Positions 1 through 5,499 of a DNA stretch of 5,499 nt are shown here, piece after piece (position 1 is the stretch's first letter; each line of letters starts with the position of its first letter). The stretch comes from Betaproteobacteria bacterium. Its GTDB lineage: Bacteria > Desulfobacterota > Desulfovibrionia > Desulfovibrionales > Desulfovibrionaceae. Position numbers and translations under genes: made by a program. The stretch spans positions 1-5,499 of the forward strand of contig WRKB01000208.1 of assembly GCA_009778295.1 (NCBI GenBank), in the 5' to 3' direction. A model generated the notes under the pieces. It made no database searches and had not been told where the DNA came from. It worked only from the letters and a program-made list of their open reading frames with translations.

Positions 1-629
1 CCGCGGACTGCAACCTGGAGGGCGAGACGGGCGTTCTGCTCCACGACCACAATGGTCATACCGTCCCGGTTCAGCTTCTTCAGGGTACGGAACAGGTCGT
101 ACATGAGCAGGGGGGAAAGGCCCATGGAGGGTTCGTCCAGCAGCAACAGACGACACCCGGTCATAAGGGCGCGCCCCACAGCGAGCATCTGCTGCTCACC
201 GCCGGAGAGCGTGTCGCTACGCTGGGTGCGCCTCTCCGCCAAGCGGGGGAAGAGCTCAAAAACCCGATCCATATCCTTGGGCACGTTGGGATCGTTTTTA
301 CGCGACCAAGTGGGCAGGATGAGATTTTCCATCACGCTCAGGTTCCCGAAGATATGGCGGCCTTCGGGCACTAGAGCAATGCGCAGCCTGGCCACAACCT
401 CATGGGGTTCGACAGCCAGCAACGACTGATCCTTGAAAAAAATATTCCCTTTGGTCAGCACAGGGGCCTCCGGCGGAAGCAGGCGCATGATGGCCTTCAG
501 CGTAGTGGATTTTCCCGCGCCGTTCGCGCCGATGAGCGTGACGATCTCCCCCTCGTCCACATGGAACGAAAGGCCGTGGACAGCCTCGACCTTGCCGTAA
601 GCGGCGAAAATGTTTTCAACGCGCAGCAT
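1..629 (-). CDS. livF: LivF-type ATPase of a branched-chain amino acid ABC importer (3' end cut by window edge)
   Basis: This is the second ATP-binding subunit of a HAAT-family importer; it would hydrolyse ATP on the cytoplasmic face together with LivG. I translated 209 codons with no stop; LivF proteins are about 235-240 residues, so roughly the last 30 lie beyond the left edge. Seen: Walker A GANGAGKST at residues 34-42, the LivF-typical VPEGR (88-92) where other ABC ATPases have a Q-loop glutamine, signature LSGGEQQ (141-147), Walker B LLLLDEPS (161-168) with catalytic Glu166, D-loop GLSP (170-173), and VVVEQN (194-199). In that last motif glutamine replaces the usual switch histidine, as is common in LivF and therefore not a defect. 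The ATG start overlaps the livG stop by one base (TGATG on the coding strand), implying translational coupling. The start gives MLRVENIF, the usual LivF opening. Family and role are secure; the substrate is not shown by this subunit. Confidence 0.96.
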   Translation of the reverse strand, partial: MLRVENIFAAYGKVEAVHGLSFHVDEGEIVTLIGANGAGKSTTLKAIMRLLPPEAPVLTKGNIFFKDQSLLAVEPHEVVARLRIALVPEGRHIFGNLSVMENLILPTWSRKNDPNVPKDMDRVFELFPRLAERRTQRSDTLSGGEQQMLAVGRALMTGCRLLLLDEPSMGLSPLLMYDLFRTLKKLNRDGMTIVVVEQNARLALQVAVR

Positions 630-1396
630 CAGACCGCACCATCCCCCAGATAGGCCCCAATAACTTCAGGATTGGCCTGAATCTGTTCAGGGCTGCCCTC
701 TGCGATAATTCTGCCAAAATCCAGTACCAGAATGCGTTCGCACAAAGACATGACCACTTGCATCTGGTGCTCGATCATCCAGATGCTGATGTTGAATTCG
801 CTGTATATCCAACGTACGAGGCGGATAAGTCCGTCTACATCCGCTGAGTTCAAACCCGCAGCTGGCTCGTCCAGCAACAGGAGCCTGGGTTTGATAGCCA
901 GGGCTCTGGCCAGTTCCACCCTGCGCTGTAAGCCATAAGGAAGATTTTTTGGAAATTCACCAGCGCAGGCTTTCAGATCCATGATCTCAAGTATTTCTTG
1001 GCTTTGCGCGTCCACACGGCGTTCGGTTTCGCTATAGCGCCGGGTGCGCGCCAGAACGTCCCACAGCGAATAGCCAAGCCAATAATGCTGCGCCAGCCGG
1101 ATGTTATCCAGCACGCTCATGTCGTTCCACAGACGGATATTCTGGAACGTGCGCGCGATCCCGAGCGCTGTGACCCTATGGGGTTTGAGGCCGCGCGTGG
1201 ATGCGCCGTTAAAACGTATTTCCCCCTCCGTGGGAACGTAAAAGCCGGAAACCAAGTTGAACACCGTGGTTTTGCCGGCCCCGTTGGGGCCGATAAGCCC
1301 GACGAACTCCCGCTCTTGCAGACGGAAATTAAAGTCCGCCAAGGCTTGCAGGCCGCCGAAGCGCTGGCTGAGATCCGCTATTTCCAGAAGCGCCAT
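629..1396 (-). CDS. livG: LivG-type ATPase of a branched-chain amino acid ABC importer
   Basis: First ATP-binding subunit, 255 residues, the normal LivG length. In order: Walker A GPNGAGKTT (36-44), Q-loop ARTFQN with Gln85, signature LPYGLQRR (152-159, a LivG-style variant of LSGGQ), Walker B LLLLDEPAAGLNSAD (172-186) with catalytic Glu177, and switch His210 in WMIEHQM. The C-terminus carries the short tail motif EVIGAYLG (244-251) typical of the branched-chain amino acid ATPase C-terminal domain. All catalytic elements are intact, so it should be an active partner of LivF. It starts 12 bases after the livM stop (TAG), preceded by a modest CGGGAAAA ribosome-binding stretch, and its TGA stop overlaps the livF ATG. 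The 22-residue insert around 105-130 between the Q-loop and the signature, with WLGYSLWDVL, resembles the extra helical segment usual in LivG. Alternative: the ATPase of a related amide or urea importer of the same family; neighbours favour an amino acid importer. Confidence 0.96.
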   Translation of the reverse strand: MALLEIADLSQRFGGLQALADFNFRLQEREFVGLIGPNGAGKTTVFNLVSGFYVPTEGEIRFNGASTRGLKPHRVTALGIARTFQNIRLWNDMSVLDNIRLAQHYWLGYSLWDVLARTRRYSETERRVDAQSQEILEIMDLKACAGEFPKNLPYGLQRRVELARALAIKPRLLLLDEPAAGLNSADVDGLIRLVRWIYSEFNISIWMIEHQMQVVMSLCERILVLDFGRIIAEGSPEQIQANPEVIGAYLGDGAV

Positions 1397-1408
1397 GCCG
1401 TTTTCCCG

Positions 1409-2485
1409 CTAATTGAAGGTATACCAACGCCTGAGGCGTGGAAAGACGTCCGAAAGCTCCCGGTTGCCCATGATGCCTTCCGGCCTGAACTGCATGAGCA
1501 GGATCAACAGCAGGGGAATGAGCACCCATTTCCAGATCTGGCTCAGGGCAAAGTCCGCCGGCAGCAGATGCACGGCGTGCAACAGCCCGTCCATGGCGGG
1601 AATGGCGAAGCGCAGGGCCTCAACCAGCAAAGTGAACACCACCGCCGCCAGTACGGAGCCGGAAAGGGAGGCCATGCCTCCAAGATAGACCATCACCAGC
1701 CCTTCGGTGGACTTGAGGATATTGAAAGCCTGGGCGTTCACATAGCCGAAGACATGTGCGGAGAGCGCGCCCGCCACGCCGGCTAAAGCCGAAGAAAACA
1801 TAAACGCCGTTATCTTCACCCGATCGGTGTTCACGCCCATGATTTCAGCGGCCACCTCATTCTGGCATACGGCGGGAATGCCCTTGCCTCGAGTGGAAGT
1901 GACCAGCCGCCGCAGAAGGACAAGCGAAAAAATAGTGCCCACAATAACCCAGATGAGCATCCAGGGGATATCAAGCACATCCTGCATAGCGTTTATGGTG
2001 CGCTTCATGCCCGAAAGTCCGCGCGGCCCGCCGATAACGTCCACGTTTTCAATCAGGGAAATGATAATGTAGTTCGCGGCGATGGTGATAATGGCCAGGT
2101 AATCCCCCCGGGTACGCAAGGAGGGCAGAGCGACCAGCAGGCCAAAAAGCGCGGCGGCAAAACCCGAAGCCAGCAAGATGAGAGGGAAGCACCAAGGCGC
2201 GAGTGCGGGCGGCAACAGCGCAGCCCCGAGAATTTTGTTGGAACTGAAACAGATCACCGAAAGCACGGAACCCACATACGCGCCCACGCACATAAATCCC
2301 CCGTGACCACAGGAGAATTCGCCCATGTAGCCGTTGACCAAATTCAGACTGGAGGCGAATATGATGTTAATGCCCATAAGCATGAGCACCGTGAGTACGT
2401 AACTGTCCAGCATGTTTTGCCAAGTGAGCAGGACAAGCCCCAGGCAGGCCAGGACCAGCAGAATATTCAGTGTATAGCGCTGCAC
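1409..2485 (-). CDS. livM: LivM-type permease of a branched-chain amino acid ABC importer
   Basis: Inner-membrane channel subunit, 358 residues, pairing with LivH. It is strongly hydrophobic, with roughly nine membrane segments near residues 7-22, 30-50, 62-80, 98-120, 129-146, 174-192, 225-245, 264-288 and 315-333. Family marks are LNLVNGYMGEFSCGHGGF (47-64), corresponding to the usual LNLLLGYAGQLSLGHAAF; PSLRTRGDYLAIITIA (121-136); CQNEVAAEIMGVN (207-219), the cytoplasmic loop that contacts the ATPases; YLGGMASLSGSVLAA (267-281); and FRPEGIMG (333-340). The start is GTG at 2485-2483: no ATG lies nearby in frame before Met25, which would remove the first membrane segment. The upstream AAGGAAG is about 11-12 bases away, slightly long spacing, so this start could translate modestly or be coupled to livH, whose stop is 22 bases upstream. 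The gene ends in TAG after WYTFN. Assignment as LivM is firm; the exact start is a little less so. Confidence 0.95.
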   Translation of the reverse strand: MQRYTLNILLVLACLGLVLLTWQNMLDSYVLTVLMLMGINIIFASSLNLVNGYMGEFSCGHGGFMCVGAYVGSVLSVICFSSNKILGAALLPPALAPWCFPLILLASGFAAALFGLLVALPSLRTRGDYLAIITIAANYIIISLIENVDVIGGPRGLSGMKRTINAMQDVLDIPWMLIWVIVGTIFSLVLLRRLVTSTRGKGIPAVCQNEVAAEIMGVNTDRVKITAFMFSSALAGVAGALSAHVFGYVNAQAFNILKSTEGLVMVYLGGMASLSGSVLAAVVFTLLVEALRFAIPAMDGLLHAVHLLPADFALSQIWKWVLIPLLLILLMQFRPEGIMGNRELSDVFPRLRRWYTFN

Positions 2486-2507
2486 AGGCTGGACGCTTCC
2501 TTTACGT

Positions 2508-3422
2508 TCAGATTTTCGTCGTCTGGGCGATGCCGAAAATGCCCGTTGGCCGTCGCCACATGATCAGAAGCAGGATGCTGAAAGCAAAGAGGTCGCGGAA
2601 CGTGGAAGGCAGGAAGGCCGCCACCATGATTTCCACGAAAGCCAGCAGGAATCCACCAACAAAGGCGCCGCGTATGTCGCCTATGCCCCCCACCACGGCC
2701 GCGATAAAAGCCTTCCAGCCCACCATGGCGCCCATGTAGGGGTCAAGCATCGGGTACGACATGGCAAAGAGCATGCCGCCAAGCCCGGCGATGCCGGAAC
2801 CCATCATAAACGTGAAGACGATAACGCGATCGAGGGGTATGCCCATAAGAGGCAGGGCGAACTTGTTCCAGGAGACCGCGCGCATGGCCATGCCTATCCG
2901 CGTGCGCGTCACGATGTACTGCAATACCACAAACACCAGCAAGGCCGTGAAGATGACCCCGATCTTCACGTTAGTCACCGCGATGCCGCCTATGGAATAA
3001 ACCACTTTGTCCAGCATCTCCGGCAAGGTGCGGCGGCTTGCTCCCAGCAGCGCCAGGTTGCCGTTTTCCAGAATCAGGCCACACATGAGCGCAGTGATGA
3101 CCACGTACAAACGGTGCGCCCCCTTGCGCCGCAAAGGACGGTAGGCGATGCGCTCCAGCGTGACCCCCACGCAGGAGGTCAAAAGCATGGTCAAGGGAAT
3201 GGTCAGGGCCAACACCTGGATATGGCTGAGGCCGAGACCTTTCATGCCGAGAAGTCCGGTGGAGACGAAAAAGGCGATGTAGGCCCCCACCATGAAGATG
3301 TCGCCATGGGCGAAGTTGATTAGCAGCAGCACCCCATAGACCAAAGTATAGCCCAACGCGATCAGGGCGTAAAAGCTGCCCCACTGGAGTGCGTTCACAA
3401 TGTTTTGCGCGAATACTTCCAT
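2508..3422 (-). CDS. livH: LivH-type permease of a branched-chain amino acid ABC importer
   Basis: Inner-membrane channel subunit, 304 residues, close to the usual 290-310. The opening matches the family layout: NALQWGSFYALIALGYTLVY (10-29), then NFAHGDIFMVGAYIA (36-50). Later marks are LERIAYRPLRR (89-99), a cytoplasmic loop; MAMRAVSWN (178-186) followed by MGIPLDRVI (193-201), the coupling region facing the ATPases; GWKAFIAAVVGGIGDIRGA (235-253); and RPTGIFG (291-297). About eight hydrophobic segments are visible. The ATG is chosen because it gives the standard N-terminus; upstream is only a weak GCGGA ribosome-binding stretch followed by five T. It lies 78 bases after the livK stop, on the far side of a GC-rich hairpin (3455-3482), so its expression relative to livK is probably set there. 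It is the first gene of the tight livH-livM-livG-livF run. Family identity is secure; substrate remains inferred. Confidence 0.96.
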   Translation of the reverse strand: MEVFAQNIVNALQWGSFYALIALGYTLVYGVLLLINFAHGDIFMVGAYIAFFVSTGLLGMKGLGLSHIQVLALTIPLTMLLTSCVGVTLERIAYRPLRRKGAHRLYVVITALMCGLILENGNLALLGASRRTLPEMLDKVVYSIGGIAVTNVKIGVIFTALLVFVVLQYIVTRTRIGMAMRAVSWNKFALPLMGIPLDRVIVFTFMMGSGIAGLGGMLFAMSYPMLDPYMGAMVGWKAFIAAVVGGIGDIRGAFVGGFLLAFVEIMVAAFLPSTFRDLFAFSILLLIMWRRPTGIFGIAQTTKI

Positions 3423-3454
3423 AAAAATGTCCGCAGATGCAAAGATACGAAAAT

Positions 3455-3482
3455 CGGGGGGAGCATCGGTCGCTCCCCCCCG
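3455..3482 (-). terminator. GC-rich hairpin between livK and livH, probable partial terminator or attenuator
   Basis: Read on the transcribed strand, GGGGGGAGC pairs perfectly with GCTCCCCCC (nine base pairs) around the seven-base loop GACCGAT. An extra outer C-G pair is possible if one G is bulged. The hairpin is followed by GA and then TTTT, then CGTATCTTT, so the T-run is short and interrupted. It starts 19 bases after the livK TAA. Position and strength fit an intrinsic terminator with read-through, a layout often seen after binding-protein genes, which are needed in excess over their permeases. It could equally act mainly to protect the 3' end of a processed livK transcript. The structure is seen directly; the function is inferred. 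Confidence 0.7.
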
Positions 3483-3500
3483 GAAGGCGTCAGCCAGAGG

Positions 3501-4661
3501 TTACGGACAGACGGACTCTGCGAAGGTGAACTTGCCTTCGTCGCTGATTTTGACGATCACGGCACACTTGATGGGGTCATTATCCGCGTTGAAGCTCATT
3601 TTTCCGGTAATACCGTCAAAGGATTTGATGCCCGCCATATTGTCGCGGACAAGCTTGCGCATATTGACGACATCGGCATCCACATGGCCGGCGTTCTTGA
3701 TGGCCTGAAGGATGATGCCCAGGGAATCCCAGGTCAAAGCTGCCACGTCATCCGGCTCATAGCCGTACTTGGCCTGATATTTGTCGATAAACGCCTTGGT
3801 GGCGCCCTTTGCCCCGGCGGCAGCATAGTGGGTGCTGAAGTACTGGCCCTTGCATCCGTCGCCGCACAGGTTCATGAGTTCTGCGGACCCCCAGGCGTCC
3901 GATCCCATGAAGGGGCCCTTGTAACCGAGGTCGCGCGCCTGCCTTATGATAGGCGCGGCAAAACTGTAATTTTCCGGCAAAAAGATAAAGTCGGGCTTTG
4001 CGGCGATGCTCTTGGTAATCTGGGCCGAAAAATCCTGATCCTTGGGGCCGTGCGATTCAAAGGCCACCACGGAACCCGCGCCGTGCTGCTTTTCCCATAC
4101 TGCTTTGAAGTCGTCCGCCAACCCCTTGGAATAGTCATTGGAAATTTCGAAGAGTACGGCCGCTTTTTGGGCGTTAAAGGTTTTGGTGGCAAAATTCGCA
4201 ACTACCGGAGCCTGGAAGGGATCGAGGAAGGCGGCGCGAAATACCCAGGGCCGGCCCTTGGTGGTGTCGGGATTGGTGGACCAGGGGGAAATCAGGGGAG
4301 TCTTATGCTCGTCGGCCACACCACCCGCAGGGACCGCCTGACGGGAGGACTGCGGCCCCACAAGGGCGATCACCTGATCGCGCTCAATAAGCTTCAGGGT
4401 CACCGTGACTGCCATTTCCGGTTTTGATTCGTTATCTTCATAAATAAATTCAAGTGGATATTTATTCCCGCCGACTTCCAGTCCGCCCTGACCGTTGATT
4501 TCTTCTTTCATCAATTCAGCGGCATAACGCGTTCCTTCGCCCACCTTGGGGATTTCTCCGGTCAGAGGAATGGGAAAGCCGATTTTGATGGTCTGGGCCG
4601 CCTGGGCGCCAACGCTCATCACAAGCACCAGAACCAGGGTAGCGATTATTTTTAGCCTCAT
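3501..4661 (-). CDS. livK: Periplasmic substrate-binding protein of a branched-chain amino acid ABC importer
   Basis: Secreted solute-binding protein of the HAAT importer, 386 residues from the chosen start. The ATG at 4661 follows a near-ideal AGGAGGT and gives a classic Sec signal peptide: Arg2 and Lys4, a hydrophobic core IIATLVLVLVMSVG (5-18) and the cleavage motif AQA at 19-21. A longer TTG start at 4727 would put 22 unsuited residues before it. The mature part has the type I periplasmic-binding-protein pattern (leucine-binding/receptor ligand-binding fold): IKIGFPIPLTGE (25-36), GPQSSRQAVPAG (102-113), TPLISPWSTNPD (121-132), ISNDYSKGLADDF (173-185), DFIFLPENY (224-232) and GSDAW (253-257). 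Ser125-Thr129, Tyr177 and Asp255 are plausible ligand contacts by comparison with LIV-binding protein; this is inference. Four cysteines (266, 270, 366, 385) remain in the mature protein and could form disulfides. No lipobox, so it should be soluble rather than a lipoprotein. Leucine/isoleucine/valine is the default substrate guess; other amino acids or amides are possible. Confidence 0.94.
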   Translation of the reverse strand: MRLKIIATLVLVLVMSVGAQAAQTIKIGFPIPLTGEIPKVGEGTRYAAELMKEEINGQGGLEVGGNKYPLEFIYEDNESKPEMAVTVTLKLIERDQVIALVGPQSSRQAVPAGGVADEHKTPLISPWSTNPDTTKGRPWVFRAAFLDPFQAPVVANFATKTFNAQKAAVLFEISNDYSKGLADDFKAVWEKQHGAGSVVAFESHGPKDQDFSAQITKSIAAKPDFIFLPENYSFAAPIIRQARDLGYKGPFMGSDAWGSAELMNLCGDGCKGQYFSTHYAAAGAKGATKAFIDKYQAKYGYEPDDVAALTWDSLGIILQAIKNAGHVDADVVNMRKLVRDNMAGIKSFDGITGKMSFNADNDPIKCAVIVKISDEGKFTFAESVCP

Positions 4662-4665
4662 AGAT

Positions 4666-4672
4666 ACCTCCT
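4666..4672 (-). promoter_or_regulatory. Strong ribosome binding site of livK
   Basis: The coding strand reads AGGAGGT four bases before the ATG at 4661, an almost complete match to the anti-Shine-Dalgarno sequence. It decides the livK start against the longer TTG-started reading frame from 4727. It is much stronger than the sites before livH (GCGGA), livM and livG, which agrees with a binding protein made in excess over the membrane subunits. Confidence 0.85.
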
Positions 4673-4685
4673 GAAGATATTTTGT

Positions 4686-4695
4686 GGGGGGGGGG
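4686..4695 (-). repeat. Ten-base poly-C homopolymer in the livK leader
   Basis: Ten consecutive C on the coding strand (ten G on the plus strand), ending 24 bases before the livK ATG and 13 bases before AGGAGGT. Tracts of this length are prone to slipped-strand changes in copying and also to sequencing error. The tract is in non-coding leader, so a change in length would not shift a reading frame; it could alter the distance or folding between upstream promoter elements and the ribosome binding site. Confidence 0.9.
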
Positions 4696-4827
4696 AAGAA
4701 ACACGTGCAAATTTTTCCATGAGGCAACCTAGCTCAAAAACAATCCGGATGCAATGCCGGGTCGGTTTTCGGAAAAGTCTTCTCAAAAAGCCCTTGATAC
4801 GGACGGTTCTGTACATGTTCTCATGCG

Positions 4828-5499
4828 TCACTTCCCCCCCAGAAAAGCGACGAGGGCTTCCACAGTAGCATAGAGGTCGGCCTTGCTGGCCAGTTCGAAA
4901 GGACTGTGCATGGAAAGCAGCGGCGGTCCCATATCGATCGTGTCCATGCCATAGGCCGCCAGGAACAGCGCCACGGTGCCGCCGCCCCCCTGATCCACCT
5001 TGCCGCATTCGGCCATTTGCCAGGGGATATTTTGGGTGTTGAGCATGTTACGTATCCAGCCGACGTATTCCGCGTGCGCATCGTTCGCCCCGTACTTGCC
5101 GCGCGAGCCTGTGAATTTGGAAAAACAGGGGCCGTAGCCCATCAGGGCGGCGTTTTGCTTGTCGTGCAACTCCTGCCAGTCCGGATCGAGTCCTGCGGCT
5201 ACATCAGCCGAAAGCGCCCGGCTGTTCAACAGACACTCGGACAAGCGCATGCGGGGTTGCCAGCTCGCGGCCAATTCTTCCAGGCAATACTCCAGAAAAC
5301 GGGAATGCGCGCCTGTGGATCCTTGAGAACCTATTTCTTCCTTGTCCCACAGCACCAGGACAGAACCGTGGGAAGGCTGTGGGCTGCGCGCCAAAGCTTC
5401 CAGAGCGGCGAATGCGCAAATGCGGTCATCCTGGCCGTAGCCGCCGAGTAGAGCGCCGTCCAGTCCCACCGAACGAGCCGGACCGGCGGGTACGGCCTG
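4828..5499 (-). CDS. M18-family metallo-aminopeptidase, C-terminal half (5' end cut by window edge)
   Basis: Zinc aminopeptidase of family M18 (aspartyl aminopeptidase/aminopeptidase I type), a cytoplasmic enzyme that removes N-terminal residues from peptides. The reading frame is open through the right edge; the visible 223 residues are about half of the usual 430-460. By comparison with human DNPEP, the metal-site residues in view are Asp24 in YGQDDR (bridging Asp), Glu54-Glu55 in WDKEEIGSQGSTGA (general base and zinc ligand), Asp99 in LSADV, and His198 in LSMHSPFE. The first zinc-binding His would lie in the missing N-terminal part. Other family marks are SRGKYGANDAHAEYVGW (132-148), VDQGGGGTVA (168-177) and the ending ATVEALVAFLGGK. 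A GTG at 5469 is internal, not a start, because PAGPARSVGLDG continues upstream in frame as in other M18 enzymes. It precedes livK on the same strand. Specificity (acidic residues or broader) cannot be read from this fragment. Confidence 0.93.
   Translation of the reverse strand, partial: QAVPAGPARSVGLDGALLGGYGQDDRICAFAALEALARSPQPSHGSVLVLWDKEEIGSQGSTGAHSRFLEYCLEELAASWQPRMRLSECLLNSRALSADVAAGLDPDWQELHDKQNAALMGYGPCFSKFTGSRGKYGANDAHAEYVGWIRNMLNTQNIPWQMAECGKVDQGGGGTVALFLAAYGMDTIDMGPPLLSMHSPFELASKADLYATVEALVAFLGGK

Larger units (their letters stand above)
4662..4827 (-). promoter_or_regulatory. Intergenic leader between the aminopeptidase gene and livK, likely site of the livK promoter
   Basis: This 166-base gap is the largest in the window and more AT-rich than its flanks. 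Walking along the coding strand, I see no convincing terminator hairpin for the aminopeptidase gene. A weak sigma-70-like pair, TTGCAT (4754-4749) and TAGGTT (4731-4726) separated by 17 bases, matches consensus at only three of six positions in each box and is offered as a candidate only. The octamer TTTTTGAG occurs twice (4789-4782 and 4740-4733), 49 bases apart. A run of ten C (4695-4686) and then the livK ribosome binding site close the region. No sigma-54 site with correct GG/GC spacing was found. That regulation of livK is set here is inferred from position. Confidence 0.4.

Noticed and set aside
1..629. Possible loss of function in LivF because the switch histidine and Q-loop glutamine are absent.
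   Set aside because: Glutamine in EQN and VPEGR in place of the Q-loop are usual in LivF proteins, E. coli LivF included for the EQN motif, so this is family-typical rather than degeneration.
998..1786. Plus-strand open frame of 262 codons opposite livG and livM.
   Set aside because: It spans the junction of two well-supported minus-strand genes and the translation has no family features; an antisense shadow is the simpler explanation.
3405..4427. Long plus-strand open frame of 340 codons antisense to livK.
   Set aside because: It lies opposite a strongly supported gene, has no recognisable domain, and its composition looks like the reverse reading of biased codons in livK. Its start overlaps the livH start region on the other strand.
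4701..4720. Sigma-54-like promoter around TGGAAAAATTTGCACG upstream of livK.
   Set aside because: GG and GC are separated by eight bases instead of the required ten, so the element does not fit the -24/-12 arrangement.
4662..4727. Longer livK start at a TTG 66 bases upstream of the chosen ATG.
   Set aside because: It has no ribosome binding site and would place 22 residues, including three prolines and two cysteines, ahead of a complete Sec signal peptide whose own ATG follows AGGAGGT.
4733..4789. Direct repeat TTTTTGAG, two copies 49 bases apart, as a regulator-binding pair.
   Set aside because: Eight-base, T-rich, only two copies and no symmetric operator structure; this can easily arise by chance in an AT-rich leader.
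4834..4840. G7 run (coding strand) near the end of the aminopeptidase gene as a phase-variation switch.
   Set aside because: It encodes the Leu-Gly-Gly at the very end; a one-base shift would only replace the last two residues with a few others, so it could not switch the enzyme off.
4906..5451. Plus-strand open frame of 181 codons opposite the aminopeptidase gene.
   Set aside because: The minus-strand frame carries conserved M18 metal-site residues, and the plus-strand product resembles no family known to me.

Overview
The window is one block of genes, all read from the minus strand: a complete or nearly complete high-affinity branched-chain/hydrophobic amino acid ABC importer (HAAT family, LivKHMGF type) and, upstream of it, the C-terminal half of an M18-family metallo-aminopeptidase. 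Coding density is high and no mobile element, RNA gene, CRISPR array or recombination signature was seen. The Sec-type signal peptide, the AGGAGGT ribosome binding site and the moderately GC-rich coding sequence point to a bacterium. The style of the M18 enzyme and of the liv cluster would suit a Desulfovibrio-like (Desulfovibrionaceae) organism, but that is an impression from memory and not demonstrated here.

Layout, in the direction of transcription (right to left): the aminopeptidase enters from the right edge and ends at 4828. A 166-base gap (4662-4827) follows, holding a run of ten C (coding strand) and a strong Shine-Dalgarno. Then come livK, the periplasmic binding protein (4661-3501); a 78-base gap with a GC-rich hairpin that looks like a terminator or attenuator; livH (3422-2508) and livM (2485-1409, GTG start), the two membrane permeases; livG (1396-629) and livF (629 to beyond position 1), the two ATPases. 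From livH onward the gaps are 22 and 12 bases and then a one-base stop/start overlap, so livHMGF is almost certainly one translationally linked unit.

Together LivK would capture the amino acid in the periplasm and deliver it to a LivH/LivM channel powered by LivG/LivF. The exact substrate cannot be read from the sequence: this family includes importers of leucine/isoleucine/valine, other amino acids, amides and urea. The aminopeptidase would release free amino acids from peptides in the cytoplasm. Whether it is co-transcribed with liv is unclear, because the 166-base gap is large enough for a separate promoter.

I found no new biological system. The two points most worth a second look are regulatory: the ten-base homopolymer just upstream of the livK ribosome binding site, and the hairpin separating livK from livHMGF.
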